This document shows, piece by piece, positions 43,274 to 55,583 of a stretch of 64,000 nt of DNA (within the stretch, counting starts at the first letter, position 1; each line of letters starts with the position of its first letter). A program made the translations under genes and the position numbers. The DNA comes from Metellina segmentata (Eukaryota; Arthropoda; Arachnida; Araneae; Tetragnathidae), in contig OX375874.1 of NCBI GenBank assembly GCA_947359465.1, forward strand, positions 87,907,672 through 87,971,671. Reading direction: 5' to 3'. Below the pieces are notes generated by a model, which did no database searches, had not been told where the DNA came from, and was given only the letters and a program-made list of their open reading frames with translations.

Positions 43274-43724
43274 GTATTATATATAGTATATAAGATGAAT
43301 GTCAATGCTGCTTATTTTATTTTAGTTTAGTCAATTCCGTACTTTGTTACAAATGTTTAACCGATTCAGGAAGAAACCGAAATTCGAGCTTTCCTCACGA
43401 TATAAACTTTGCTTACCCCAAGCTAGTTCTTAACAAATATTTATTCTCTAGTTTATTCCGAAATATTCGTGACATATCTTCCTTATGAGTGGAACATTTC
43501 GACATTTCCCCGAAACTAGATTGACTTAATCTTGACATCATCTTAAGCAGATCTGTCTGAGCTGAAAATGAGCAGAGCACCACAATATCGACGCGATTAG
43601 GCTTATGTTCGCTATTATTTGAAAGCGAATTTCTAAGAGCGGATAAATACTCTACTAACCTTTAAAAATAAAGTTAATGATAACATATAGAAAGTGCACA
43701 TACATGAGCAACATGACCTGTACA

Positions 43725-43871
43725 TTGTATTTTGTATTGTATTTTGTACTGTATTTTGTATTGCATTTTGTATTGTATTTTGTATTGTATTTTGTATTGT
43801 ATTTTGTATTGTATTTTGTATTGTATTTTGTATTGTATTTTGTATTGTATTTTGTATTGTATTTTGTATTT
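43725..43871. repeat. 12-bp microsatellite TATTGTATTTTG, about 12 units
   Basis: Near-perfect tandem units. The Phe-Val-Leu-Tyr repeat frame is an artefact. Confidence 0.96.
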
Positions 43872-46529
43872 TACTTACGCATTAACACTGTAATTAATTT
43901 AATTTGCTGGCATCCAGTAATGAAGAATCGTAGTTATAAATTTAACTATGATGTTTTGAAGAGATATAACTAATTAATTGAGCTAAGCATTCATTAATGT
44001 ATCTGTCTAGATGTAGCTAATTTTAATACAGTAGAAAAGGCTCTTTATAAAAGCTATACTGTCAGTACAATTATGAAACATTGATTTAACCTGTATAACC
44101 ATAACGCAAGTGATCGCAACATGATTTGAATTTTGCGTATAGTTTACTTATTTTTTATGGTTTTGTTAGCTACAGTTTTAATTATCGATTGTCAAAGCAA
44201 AAATTATTTATCATTTATAATTACATTAAATTTGAGAATTTATTATTAAGATGGATTACAAATTATCGTTTTTTAGGGTTGTAGTTACCATGGTGATTAT
44301 TAATCTCTTCAAATTATATTTGAATTAAGACTTCTCCTAAACAATTCAATTTTCTTGCCTCTTGTTTAATACGGTACTTTGTTCGTGAGTTAATATTTAT
44401 TATGTATTTTGAGAATGGAGCATTTAATAAAACAATGCATTTACTATTACGAACCTAATATCAAAGGATTAAATTTGGGGCTTTTTTATTTTATTAAGTT
44501 TTGAGACCACTTCAAAACATTGCACAAAACCAATGCTCAAGACAAAATGCCAAAGCTAATCAAAACAGCTCCATGGTTCATAAACACGAATAACGAACCA
44601 AAGAAAGAGAAATACTTTACAAAATAAAAAGTATGCTTTGAAAAAATAAAAATAAAACTATCTTACTGACACGCGTGAAAGAAATTGCTTTCTATTTCTT
44701 AAATCAATATGATGTTCACTGGATAAAGTGGAAATATGTTTACACAACGAAACCAATGCATACACCGTTCAAAAATTGTAATACATCTTCTAAAAATAGA
44801 GAATCTTCTTTACTTTCATGAGCCAAGTATTCAAACTTCTCTATATCCATAATTTCAACGGAGTTTTATTTGAAATTGCTCATTTATAGTCGTTTTATTG
44901 ATCAATAATTTACTTATACTTTTAAGAATATCTAAGGCGATTTTCAAAGTTAATGGTATTTAAAAGTACCATTAATCTCCTTAATTCAAAATTTTAAATT
45001 GCAGTCGTTAAGACACATTTCACATAAATAATAAAAAATTAATATTTCTGTCATTACAACTAAATTCTTTATAAAACATATGTTAAATATAGAAGAGTAA
45101 GCTAAGTGTGTCAAAACAATCGTTCTTGAAGTTATATAATGTCCAGGTATCATTAAAAATAAACAAGTTGAAATGAAATAAACAGCTTTCAAAGGGTGAT
45201 TTAAACCTAATCAGAGTTAAGTGAAATTATGTCTGCAAGAATAAGTACCTGCCAATAAACTAAAAGAATTATTAATTAATCACGTCATTCGATCGAATGA
45301 AAACTTTTAATGGCCTCATCGATTACTTTAAATTAAACACGAATTTGAAAAGAGGCGCCATTTGTTTCGAAACAACTAGTCATTAAATAACAAATGCTGA
45401 ATAATGGTAACCTCAAATAATAACCCATCATAATAATCACCAGGCCCAATAAATTTGCCTTTCACCTTTCCAATTTGCGAAACAACCCAGGGAAATTTCC
45501 ATAACTATTAATGCAAAATAAATCAAATCCCCTTTCTAAAATTCTTGGCTCCCCGGTTCTAGCAGTTACCCTCAGGCTTTATGGAATAAACTAGCACAAT
45601 TAATCAAATCGCAAGTCTCTTGTTGCGTAGACACCATTTTTCATTCTTCATTACGAGACTTTTCAAGATCGTTCGTTTTCCTACCTTATCCTTAATGCAA
45701 TTTACGAAAGGACTTGGGATGCAATATTCAAGGGATTGTTCAATCTATCGGGACAATGTCTAGACGTCTGGTAAACATAAAGGGCGTTTAAATATTTGCA
45801 AGCCGAAATTTAATTCGACAGAATTCGAAAGTTTAGAAAATTTATTAGAATACTCCAGTTTTCACTTAATATTCTGCATGTCAGGTACGATAAAGATTGA
45901 AGAAATCGAGTATGGAAGTGTCTTTGGGGGATTTGTTTTTCGGAATAATTTAAAACAGAAATCTTAAATAGCTTAATTTTTCCAACGTTAGAAATTTTTT
46001 AAGGTGAAATGCTGTTTACGTTATACTTTCTAGAAAATTGCCTTCTTGTTATTGTTGGTCTCATTCTCTCAAGTACTCAAATTCAAGTCAGTAAGATTTT
46101 AATACTTTTTGTATTACATTTTTTAATTTTATTCTTTGTTAGATTTCAAGGGAATAGTAAAACATTCTCGTCTTAAAAGTTTAGAAAATGTTCTTTATTT
46201 ATTTTGAAGATAGATATTAATTTCAAGCGTAAGTTCAATCTGATGATTAGGATATAGATTGGGTTTTGGAAAGTGTCGACGGTGGACATATCAACTTTTA
46301 TTGCAAGATGTTAGTGGAAAAGACAGATATTTTTAGTTCTAACTTAAAAATTTCCAATTTATTGCAAATCATTATTGAAACATATATTTAATTTTATGAA
46401 TATTCATATATGTTCTATTACAAGTTTCAATAACTTTTTTAAATGTCACAGACATCGCTTTTTGTTTAACAGTTTGGGCCGTGGTAGAGGCAATGGATTC
46501 GAAATAAGGTTCTACCAAAAACCGTCGTG
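43872..46529. other. Unique AT-rich DNA; 45.28-45.76 kb possible enhancer-like block
   Basis: No gene. 45280-45760 is repeat-free and packed with homeodomain-type and bHLH-like motifs: ATTATTAATTAATCACGTC, CATCGATTACTTTAAATTAA, TAATCACCAGGCCCAATAAA, TTCCATAACTATTAATGC, AATTAATCAAATCGC. This texture is what conserved developmental enhancers look like, but conservation cannot be seen from one sequence. Confidence 0.35.
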
Positions 46530-46715
46530 TTGTCCTCAAATGTCCTCACGTTGGCGTGGTGTGTTAGGTTTGAGAGTGGGTGTAATTTCAGGTGTTCTCG
46601 TCATCTGACATTGTTTCCAAATTACGAGGCATCGTCCTTGGATCTTTCCCTTGGGGATTAATCCCGAAGAATCTCCAATAGCCCATTATGTTGCTCCAGT
46701 GCGATTCTAATGAAC
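46530..46715 (-). repeat. Retroposon family S, long copy
   Basis: Contains TGTCCTCACGTTGGCGTGGT, GAGAGTGGGTGTAATTTCAG, ATTACGAGGCATCGTCCTTG, GGGGATTAATCCCGAAG and CCCATTATGTTGCTCCAGTG. It shows the distal segment missing from the copy at 28491. Confidence 0.65.
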
Positions 46716-49700
46716 TACCTATCTATTTACAACATTTTTATTTATTCTTTCGATTTCCTTTTCCTTCTTTTATACCAGTAAATACAGAACAAAGCATTCT
46801 GTGGAAATCCTTTAAGCAGTTATATAAATACAATTTTAAAATTGCTCTAAAAGAATCAGTTATGATAACAGCATCAGTTACTTCTGCAGAGATTTTACTT
46901 GACGAGTAAAATATATTTAAAAAAACGCTAGTCAAAAACTTTACAATTCAATACATTTTCTGGTTCTCCATTACTCAGTGTTAAGACTATTACAGATTTT
47001 AAACTACAATTTTTAACACGTAAATGAATAGATTTTTTCAAGAAAACGATATCGACATGTAGCCTTAAAAACGTTCTTATGACCTTCAAAAACATCAAAC
47101 TGTTTTAAAATGTTACTTAAGATATTTTTAATTTTAATAACATTTGATAGCACGAGGGAGATCAGAAACCAACTGACAACATTTTGAAAAGTAAAGATGT
47201 TTACAAGTAAAGCAAATAACAAACATAATTGAATAGCCAATCAAAAGTTATTTATCAAAAATTATTTAATGCATTAGTACAACGTACATTTTCCAAATTG
47301 TTTCACACATTTTTAAAAATTAGATTGTGGTACGATTAAAATTAGTGCATCTCAAGTAATGTTTAAATCATCTAATTGGCAACATTAAGGACAAAAAATT
47401 CTAATTTCTGATTCAATTTTTGTATTCCTTAGTACGAGTTCATTTTGTTTTCACAAAGCTATGTTTCTGTGTTTTCCTTCCCAAGGTATATAAAATACGA
47501 GAAAACAAAACACTTCATCATGCTCGAATACACAACGACTGAGTCTAATATGCTCATAATATTTAATGCGACTGATTTGGAATTCGTACTTATGCACATA
47601 TGTTATCTTTTCTTACTGACTATCGTTTTTATTAATCTTAATTATTTACAAAAACAATCAAACTACAAGTTTATTTTTCTGCTGTTTTTTAGTATAATTT
47701 TATGAAGCAAGAGACATTTGTTCCAGATGAGACAAACAACATTAACCATATGAGCAAACAACACACACACAAAAGGAAATGCTTGAATTCTACCTGGGTA
47801 ACCTACAACTCACACGCTGCATATAAACTGGACAAACCCAAGGAGCCACGTTGACGACTCATCATCCAAATGAAGTCAAATAAATGATTATCTATTTCTG
47901 AAATTATCGTGTCTTAACAATTCAATTCAGTGCAATCAGTCGATAATTTTTCTGCCAACTTTGAAAAGAGTTTCCTTCTTTGCCCATCTTGAAACGCATA
48001 AATTTAAAAAGCGCACCAAGAACAAAAAAGAAACGAATCTCTGGGAAAATATCTCTTTATATGAGCAAAATCTTCATTTCTGGTGACATGTTTCGAGCGG
48101 AAACCTCTTTTTTTTGACAAAGAAAATCCGCTGATTTATTTTGCCGCCCTTTGTCTCACGTGATTCCTTTGTTTCTTTTAGCTTCCATTCGAATCCCGTA
48201 TCTGAATATTTTTTTGTTCCACGTTTTCACTTTTCTCCGAGAGAGAGAATACTCCTCCGGCTATATTTCAGACACAGAGATAAAAGTGGCAAAACTATTG
48301 TTGCTGTTGATGAATATTCCGTTTCCCATTCTCTGGAGTGTTTTCATTTTCTCTTTCTCTTACTCACTTTTTTTCTATCTCTTTTCTCTTTTCGCTGTCC
48401 TCGCCGTCGCTGTTCAGCTTGGCAGAACTTCCTCACTTCCTGTCAGAGACCGTCTGCATATTGAGTTTCTGTGCCAATATTCTAATTTCTTTGCATACGA
48501 GCGTTGGCAACAGTTCAGTGATTTTTTCTTCTGAATGTACGATGCGAAGACGTTATGTATTTTTCACTTGAACGTTTCAGTGATGTGTATCTTAAAAGGA
48601 ATAGTTGTTTTTCTTAATTCTGAACTCCTATGCAAAATGTGTTGAAACAGAATATTTTACTAATTTGTGCGCAGTATCTTCTTATTTTTGCTAAAGCTTC
48701 TTTTAAATAAACTTTTCTGATACACGTTTAAACTTAAGTGCTATGATTACAATGTGAAAACGAATTACTTTTCAGCAATGTTTTGTTGGATGAAAAATAT
48801 TATCGCTAAAAGATTTAACTGAAAAAGATATTGTTTCTTAAATTTAGAGTTATTGCGCAAAACAATCAATCCTAATTGCATATCTAGTATTACTTACTAA
48901 CTTATTATCCACGTTGAGGTCTTTTTTATTCCAGTAAGGATTAATAAAGTTGAAGTAGTAAAAATGCAACACAAGTGTAATCATTATTCATCTTTATAAA
49001 AGATATAGAATTATTTAAAATTCTTTTGTTAAAATATAAATGCAAGTTAATAACAATTATTTTGTTCTAAAGTTTTTATAAATGTTAAAAAAAGTCAAAA
49101 GCTCTTTTATGTTTAAGTATACTATTATGTTTACCTGAACAGAAAGTCGTATGACATGTTTGAGCTGAACTATACAACGCTTTAACTGAACGTTTGTAAG
49201 CCATTTGATCTGATTCTTTATTTAAATTATCTGAAATTTTACAATCTATCCATTTATATTGAAATAATCAAATTCTCTTCTCAACTAAAGCATAACTATT
49301 GATAACCACCTACCTTGAGAACCCTTGTCCCATGATGGACGAATCAGATTAGTGGCCATGTTATTTTCTGATTATTAATCGTCAATTACTGTTAACACAA
49401 GTTTTTATCGTCATTATTTTAATTTATCTTCTCATGCAACTTCAGTATGACCCTATCTCAGTCTGTATCTATACAATGGATGATGAACCTTGAATATGCC
49501 TCAATTAACCGATTAATTTTGCCTGTCTGAATTGGAAAATACAAGCCTCGTCTTTGACTTCATAATATACCAGCTATTATACTTATTGGGACAGTTACTG
49601 TTTAGTGTCAGATAGTCAGAACGAGTTAAAAACTGAGGCTCAGTTGTTTATATGCTCCCCAGTATCTCTGAAGCAATTCACAATTCCTTCTGATCACTTT

Positions 49701-49797
49701 CACTGTCATCAAATTCAACCCAAAAGTATTTAATCATTTAATCGAGTTGTGTTTCTTGTGAAAATAAAACGTGCTCTTTTTCAAACTAGTTTTCCAA
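46716..49797. other. Unique AT-rich DNA; pyrimidine-rich block at 48.13-48.57 kb
   Basis: No gene recognised. 48130-48570 is a CT-rich, repeat-free block with three overlapping plus-strand frames, none family-like; it may be regulatory or untranslated. The rest is AT-rich. Confidence 0.35.
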
Positions 49798-49866
49798 CGT
49801 GATAGCATGTTGGAATGTTGATAGCATGTTGGAATGTTGATAGCATGTTGGAAACATGTTGGAATA
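49798..49866. repeat. 19-bp tandem repeat, about 3.5 units
   Basis: Unit TGATAGCATGTTGGAATGT. Confidence 0.9.
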
Positions 49867-50652
49867 CATGTTTGAAATAGAGCGATGGGATATTTGTTTG
49901 AAAAAGAAACATTTTTCTGCCTCAATAAATTTTACTACTTTCTGGAGAAGAACTTATGTAAGCAAACCTAGAATAAAACATCTGGTTTAATTAAAATTAT
50001 AGTTGGTACCTGAAAGATTAAAGCCCCTGAGCTTTAACTCCTATGGTTGAAGAGATTTTAGTTTCAACATAAGATAATTACCAAGTTTGGTTAGAAAACC
50101 AGGGAACTTTTTAAGAACAGCCCTCTACATAATATTTTTTTTAAATTATTGCCTACATAATTTACCTTTTCATACTAATCGTGCAATTTTCATAGTGTTG
50201 TAAAAATATTAACATTTTATTATACTTATTTATTATTTTATTATTTATTAACATTTTATTAACGTTGTATATATTACATTTTATCATTTAACATTTTATA
50301 ATGACTAGCGGATTTTATCATATACATTTATATATCTGGAAATTTTAATGCTTTGTTTGTTGGTACTCACATTTTGAACGAAGTGCTGTAAAAATAGAAA
50401 CACACTTCAGAGAAACTAAATATTAATTAAATCTTAGTACTAAATTAAATATTGTATACATATATTCATGTACACGCACAATTTTTGAAATAAATATTAT
50501 GATAATGATTTGGAAGGTTAGGTTGTTTTAGGCAATTTTCCTCTTCAACACAGATTTGTTATTGTATTGTTAGTTTCTTAGCACTAATACACCATTTGCA
50601 AGAAAACCACTTTTACAGAATAAGTTTTCTTGAGTGATTTTTTTTAAAGATG

Positions 50653-50653
<1 letters not shown>
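49867..50653. other. Unique AT-rich DNA
   Basis: Only short AT-rich iterations (ATTTATTAACATTTTATT near 50215-50280). No gene. Confidence 0.4.

Positions 50654-50716
<63 letters not shown>
50654..50716. repeat. (CA)n microsatellite, about 63 bp
   Basis: Uninterrupted CA followed by GAGAGA. Confidence 0.97.
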
Positions 50717-50718
<2 letters not shown>

Positions 50719-52233
50719 AGAAGTTTTGTTGAAATCAGAATTTCTTTTAGTAGTTTCTATTGTTGGCTACTGTGCGTGTACAGGCTGGACATGCTAACGA
50801 AAACTAAAAGAAAATTATATGGTTTCTATGAAAAGAACAGAATATAAAAGAAATAATTAACTCAATAAAATAATAATTTAATAATACAGAAGTTCTGTTT
50901 TATAAAATTAGAGAGGAAGTTAACGAATAATTGTATAATCTTTATAGAAAGAGAATGAAGTTTACAAACGACTAATACGATTGTCTTTCGGCTAATCTGT
51001 TTGATTTTAGAATTTTTCTAGTGAATCCTGTCCCCTATGCTAAGTCTATGATGTCATGGATTCTTCTGATCTGGCTGTATGCCTCGTACTGTTTAGTAGT
51101 GCTATTTTCTCCCGTTGCTGAGAGGCTAGTGATCATTTGTTTTATCTAATAGCCTTATGTATATTGCACTTGAAATTTGTTTTCATTTAACTATTCACTT
51201 TGCCAATTTGTATTTTGTGTTTTGGTTCATTCTGCCAAAAGACGTTTCTCAACTACTAAGTCTGCATAAGAAATTACAAGAAATAAAAAATATGTATAAA
51301 TCCATCTCTTTTCCCTGAATACTCGGCAAGCTACCATTTTCATACCACTGTTTTGTAGGTAAAATGTTGTACCACAAACAATGTAACTACATTTTGTTTT
51401 GATACCTCTGATGTTTTAGGAATACTCTAACATAGCAAGTCCCCTGATTGGCGAAAAAATCAAGGTACAACAATTTGGAAAATTTCGAATCGCAATTTTT
51501 GTCACTCCCACAATTGTTACCAATGATTTCAATCCTCATAATTTACTGTATATTCCCTTTGAAAATCATTTTCACTTTTCCCAGAGCGCGGTTTTTCGAA
51601 TCGTTTCCATAAACGGGAATAAATAAATGAACGTAGGTAATGGGACGAACATTTTATGGGCGTACGGGGTGCAATTGTTGCCATCCTTGCGGTCTTTTTG
51701 TGAACGGTCCCAACTCTTTCATCTCGACGATAACTCGAGATGTGTTTCCGCCCCGAGATATAACTTTCTCTATTGTCACGGCCTTCTTTCTCTCCGCGTC
51801 AATGGGTCTCGCTCGTTTTTGGCAAATTTTGCTGTCGCCTCCGTTCTAGATTGCATTTCTTGCTCTACCCGACAGAGAGGGGACATGATTCATGAGGTGT
51901 TCACTTCCCTGCACTTCCGAGTCGTTTGACTCCAGTGGATTCTTTTAATAGACGGTTACAGTTATGAGAACTCTGGGACATTTTGTTCCATTTTGTTGAT
52001 TACTTTTTTCGCGGGATGAAATGGCGTTTCTCCATTCATTAATAGAGCGAAGTAAAAGGCTTTTGTTCCACCCACAAAGCATTTTTCTTTTTGGGCGTGT
52101 TAATAAATTATTTGTATCAACGTCGAATGCGTGTTAATTTAACAGTAAATCATATCTCAATCAACTCTGTCGAACCAATGGGGGTAACAAAGTTTTGTTG
52201 AGTTATTTTCCTTTTGTGCTAGCTCTCTCTCTA
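50717..52233. other. Unique DNA; 51.54-52.0 kb GC-richer block
   Basis: No gene recognised. 51540-52000 (CCCAGAGCGCGGTTTTTCGA, GTCTCGCTCGTTTTTGGC) is compositionally distinct and repeat-free; the overlapping frames there are not family-like. Confidence 0.35.
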
Positions 52234-52338
52234 CTACCCAGCTTTGCCCGAGAGTTTTGGCTGTTTCAGACGAATAAATTCGCGTCTCTGTTTTCTCAGC
52301 AGTTTCATTGCGTCACCGAATAGCTTTTGAGTTCTGTC
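52234..52338 (-). pseudogene. Relic of the KLF-D--LLRKQ peptide family
   Basis: Minus-strand 34-codon frame with DRTQKLFGDAMKLLRKQRRE, then KQPKLSGKAG and a stop. It aligns with KLKKLFNDTTELLRKQARLG at 42100-42330, and a shared GTTGACCTA-AATT stretch lies upstream of both (42344 and 52458). Frames before it are broken. Confidence 0.45.
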
Positions 52339-53561
52339 CGCTTCACCTGCTTGTGGTTTTTCCTCTTTCGATTATTCGGCTTAATTTTGTGTTAACTGGT
52401 CTCTTTTTATGTAATGTTCTAAAGTAAAATTTTTATTTCTACGATTCTAAAGTTGCGTTGACCTAGAATTTTCATACAAATTAAGTCATGCAAACTTCTT
52501 GATGCCAGATCTCAGTGCTCTGCTTCAAGCTCAAAGCGTTGTTGTTACCTCGGACAAATCAAGTCGCTCCTATGACTTATCAGAAATTTCTTCAGCCGGG
52601 GAACAGATTTTTTACCTCTTCACAATACAAAAACCCAGTAGCGTCGTGTAACATTGATAAATATGGAATCCGAGATTGGATCTAGCAAAAAAACCTTTCT
52701 TTAGGCAACATTACAAGTCAACTAGGATCGCCGTTGTGGTTTCCTTCAAAGACAATAAAGTACAAGTAATTTTAGCTCTGTGGTTTAAAATGATCAAACC
52801 CTCGCAACGTCATTCTCTCTCTCAGAGAGAACCATAGAAATAAAATCTTTAAAAATTTACTTAAGAGTCCAGTTAAAACGTCGAAAGCTGCCACGAGCAT
52901 TCGGAATAGGAAAAGACAAAGGTCAGATGGTGTGATTGCACCAAATCCTGTCAAATCTGTGAGAAAAGCTCAAGCGCATGTTTTATAGCTTAATGTTGTC
53001 TTTTTCAAAGTAGGAAAATGAGATAACAGGTACAGAATGTTAGATCCTTACGCACGGACTAACATTGCATATTATCTGCACAGGATGCTACTCTCGTTTG
53101 AAAACAAGGGGTTTATGGTGAAGTAGGGAGACTCTATGGTGAAGGTACCATTTGCGCATGACAAACGTCTTAAACCAATCATACTAAGAAACCATTTGAG
53201 TTTGAAAGGATGGGACATCAGCAGACTGGATAGTTTTTGAGGTGAAAATCAAGAACACGCGTTTAAATAAGAATTCATGTCTTACTCAGGTTTACATTAA
53301 AAAAATCGTCGTTTTGCTTCAGGCTTTATTGATTATTATTGGTTTGGCTTCCACGAAACACGACTAACTGGATCGACGAAAAGATTCTAGTAGAGCTTGT
53401 CCTGATTTGAAAATAACTTGTTACCGCTAGAATGATTGTTCCTTCACGCATCGTCTTATTTTATTATTACCTTACTTTATTACTGTGGATTGTTTTTTCA
53501 TTCTCCGAATCTTTTAGAAAGTATTTTGAATCAAATGACTTCATCAAATTTTTTTAAAGAT
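52339..53561. other. Unique AT-rich DNA
   Basis: A third, weak likeness to the peptide family (GGACAAATCAAGTCGCTCC at about 52553, compare GACAAACCAAGTCGCGCC at 42139) lies here. Otherwise nothing recognised. Confidence 0.4.
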
Positions 53562-54028
53562 ACAAATAAGACTAGTTTACTCTTCTGAAATGAAACAAAT
53601 AAGACTAGTTTACTCTTCTAAAATGAAACAAATAAGACTAGTTTACACTTCTAAAATGAAACAAATAAGACTAGTTTTCTCTTCTGAAATGAAACAAATA
53701 AGACTAGTTTTCTCTTCTAAAACGAAACAAATAAGACTAGTTTTCTCTTCTGAAATGAAACAAATAAGACTAGTTTACTTTACTAAAATGAAACAAATAA
53801 GACTAGTTTACTTTACTAAAATGAAACAAATAAGACTAGTTTACTTTACTAAAATGAAACAAATAAGACTAGTTTACTTTACTAAAATGAAACAAATAAG
53901 ACTAGTTTACTTTACTAAAATGAAACAAATAAGACTAGTTTACTTTACTAAAATGAAACAAATAAGACTAGTTTACTTTACTAAATTGAAACAAATAAGA
54001 CTAGTTTACTGTCACTAGTTTACTGTCA
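53562..54028. repeat. 33-bp minisatellite, about 14 units
   Basis: Unit ATGAAACAAATAAGACTAG-TTTACTTTACTAAA. 33 bp is 11 codons, so a 142-codon frame stays open (MKQIRLVYFTK repeated). The last eight units are nearly identical; the first six vary more. I regard it as non-genic, though it starts with ATG in every unit. Confidence 0.96.
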
Positions 54029-55088
54029 CAAAATGTAATGTTGCAAATACAAAAGCCTTTTAGAGAAAGAGGATTGAAATATACACGTCTTAAAAGCCTA
54101 TTTCGTGTGAACAAAATGGCATTTTCCAAAATATAATTCATCGTCTTCTACATGTTATAGTTCACTTTCAATTACAGTCAGCAGACAGCACCCCAAGAAC
54201 TCATTTTAGTTGCTACATCTCCCATAGACATATCGAATAACCGGACAACCCCACAAGATGTTTTCTGTCAATACAGTTAATTGTACATGGACATTACCAC
54301 CACTGTGAGAATCAAGCAACACATCACATGCAGTAATGCGGATAACTTTATCTGTGAGTCCAACGCCACACCAAGACCATCAAGCTTTTTTCAACACTCG
54401 TCGACATCTATCCGTCGGCACTTTGAGAAGGCCCCTCTAAACGTTTTGATCTTCAATAAGGAGCGGGGTTGGGACACCGCTTTTAAAGGGTAAAGACATT
54501 ATCCGGCTTACTGCATTCTCCCACCGGCGATGGTTAAACGTGTTTCTTTCTCAGCCTCCCGGGTCCTCGGGGACAGAGATGTAATTAATTGCTACAACCC
54601 ATCCCTCCCTCTTACAACGGGATGACGTCATTTCTGTTCTCATCATCGATGTCCACTTCAATCCTCTCTTACCTCTGTCACAAGGTACGCAATCGACCCG
54701 GGCCGCCACCGCTAATGATCACTGGATCTATGTACGCAGTAATTAAGCCAAATTCCCTTCGTTTGGGGCGGCTTTTTTGTTTCTTCCAGATCCATCCCCG
54801 ACTTCCTTTCGGGGAGGCTTGGAAATCAGATGCGAGACAAGGACGGGAAAGCGCTCATTTGCAGCGTTGCCGATCGAAAGGAAATTAAAATTTAATGAAA
54901 TGAGCACACCGCATGTGAGGGGGTGTAGGGATACGGATGTCGCGTGTTGTATCTGCTTTTCAGCATGTGCTTGCACAAGGGGAGACAGAGATGATAACTG
55001 TCAGCGGGCTCGTTTAATCTTGTATTCATACATGATTACGAAGATTAGATAAACGAACTACAATAATTCCATGATGATTTATACATTG
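54029..55088. other. Unique DNA, GC-richer block 54.28-54.92 kb
   Basis: Repeat-free with sites such as CAGTTAATTGTACATGG, GCGGATAACTTTATCTG and GATGACGTCATTTC (CRE-like palindrome). Short overlapping frames on both strands are not family-like. Possible conserved non-coding DNA. Confidence 0.35.
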
Positions 55089-55583
55089 CACTACAATAAT
55101 GGACCAAACGTCAGTGGATTTGCATAAAATCCGATTACTTGTTTGGGGGTGTTTTTCCTGGTATAGACTGGGACCATTGCATGTTGTTCCTGGTCAATTG
55201 AACGCCTACACAAACCTTTTTGGATAGTCAGGTTCTTCCTACCTCTGGAAGTTTTATGGAATGGACGAATGTTACTTCCAGGACGACTACGCTCCATGTC
55301 ATGTTGCATCCTCTGTCAAGCAGTGGTGTCAAGATATGGATGTAAAACGTCTCTCCTGGCCTGCTGAGTCTCGACCTAAACCCCACAGAACATTTGTGGG
55401 ACGGGTTAGAGCGACGCTAACGAACCAGGGAACCACGTCCTAAATCTGCAGCTGAGCTGGCGACATTCTTGCAGCTGGAATGGACAAAAAAAAACCATAA
55501 CTGTTTATTAAAACCTTGTTGAAAGTATGCCCAGAAGGGTTGTTATTATAATTGCAGCACGTGGGGGACCATACCCCTATTAA

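Noticed and set aside
48141..48571. Three overlapping plus-strand frames as a gene
   Set aside because: Driven by pyrimidine-rich composition; Phe/Ser/Leu-rich translations in all three frames and no homology pattern.
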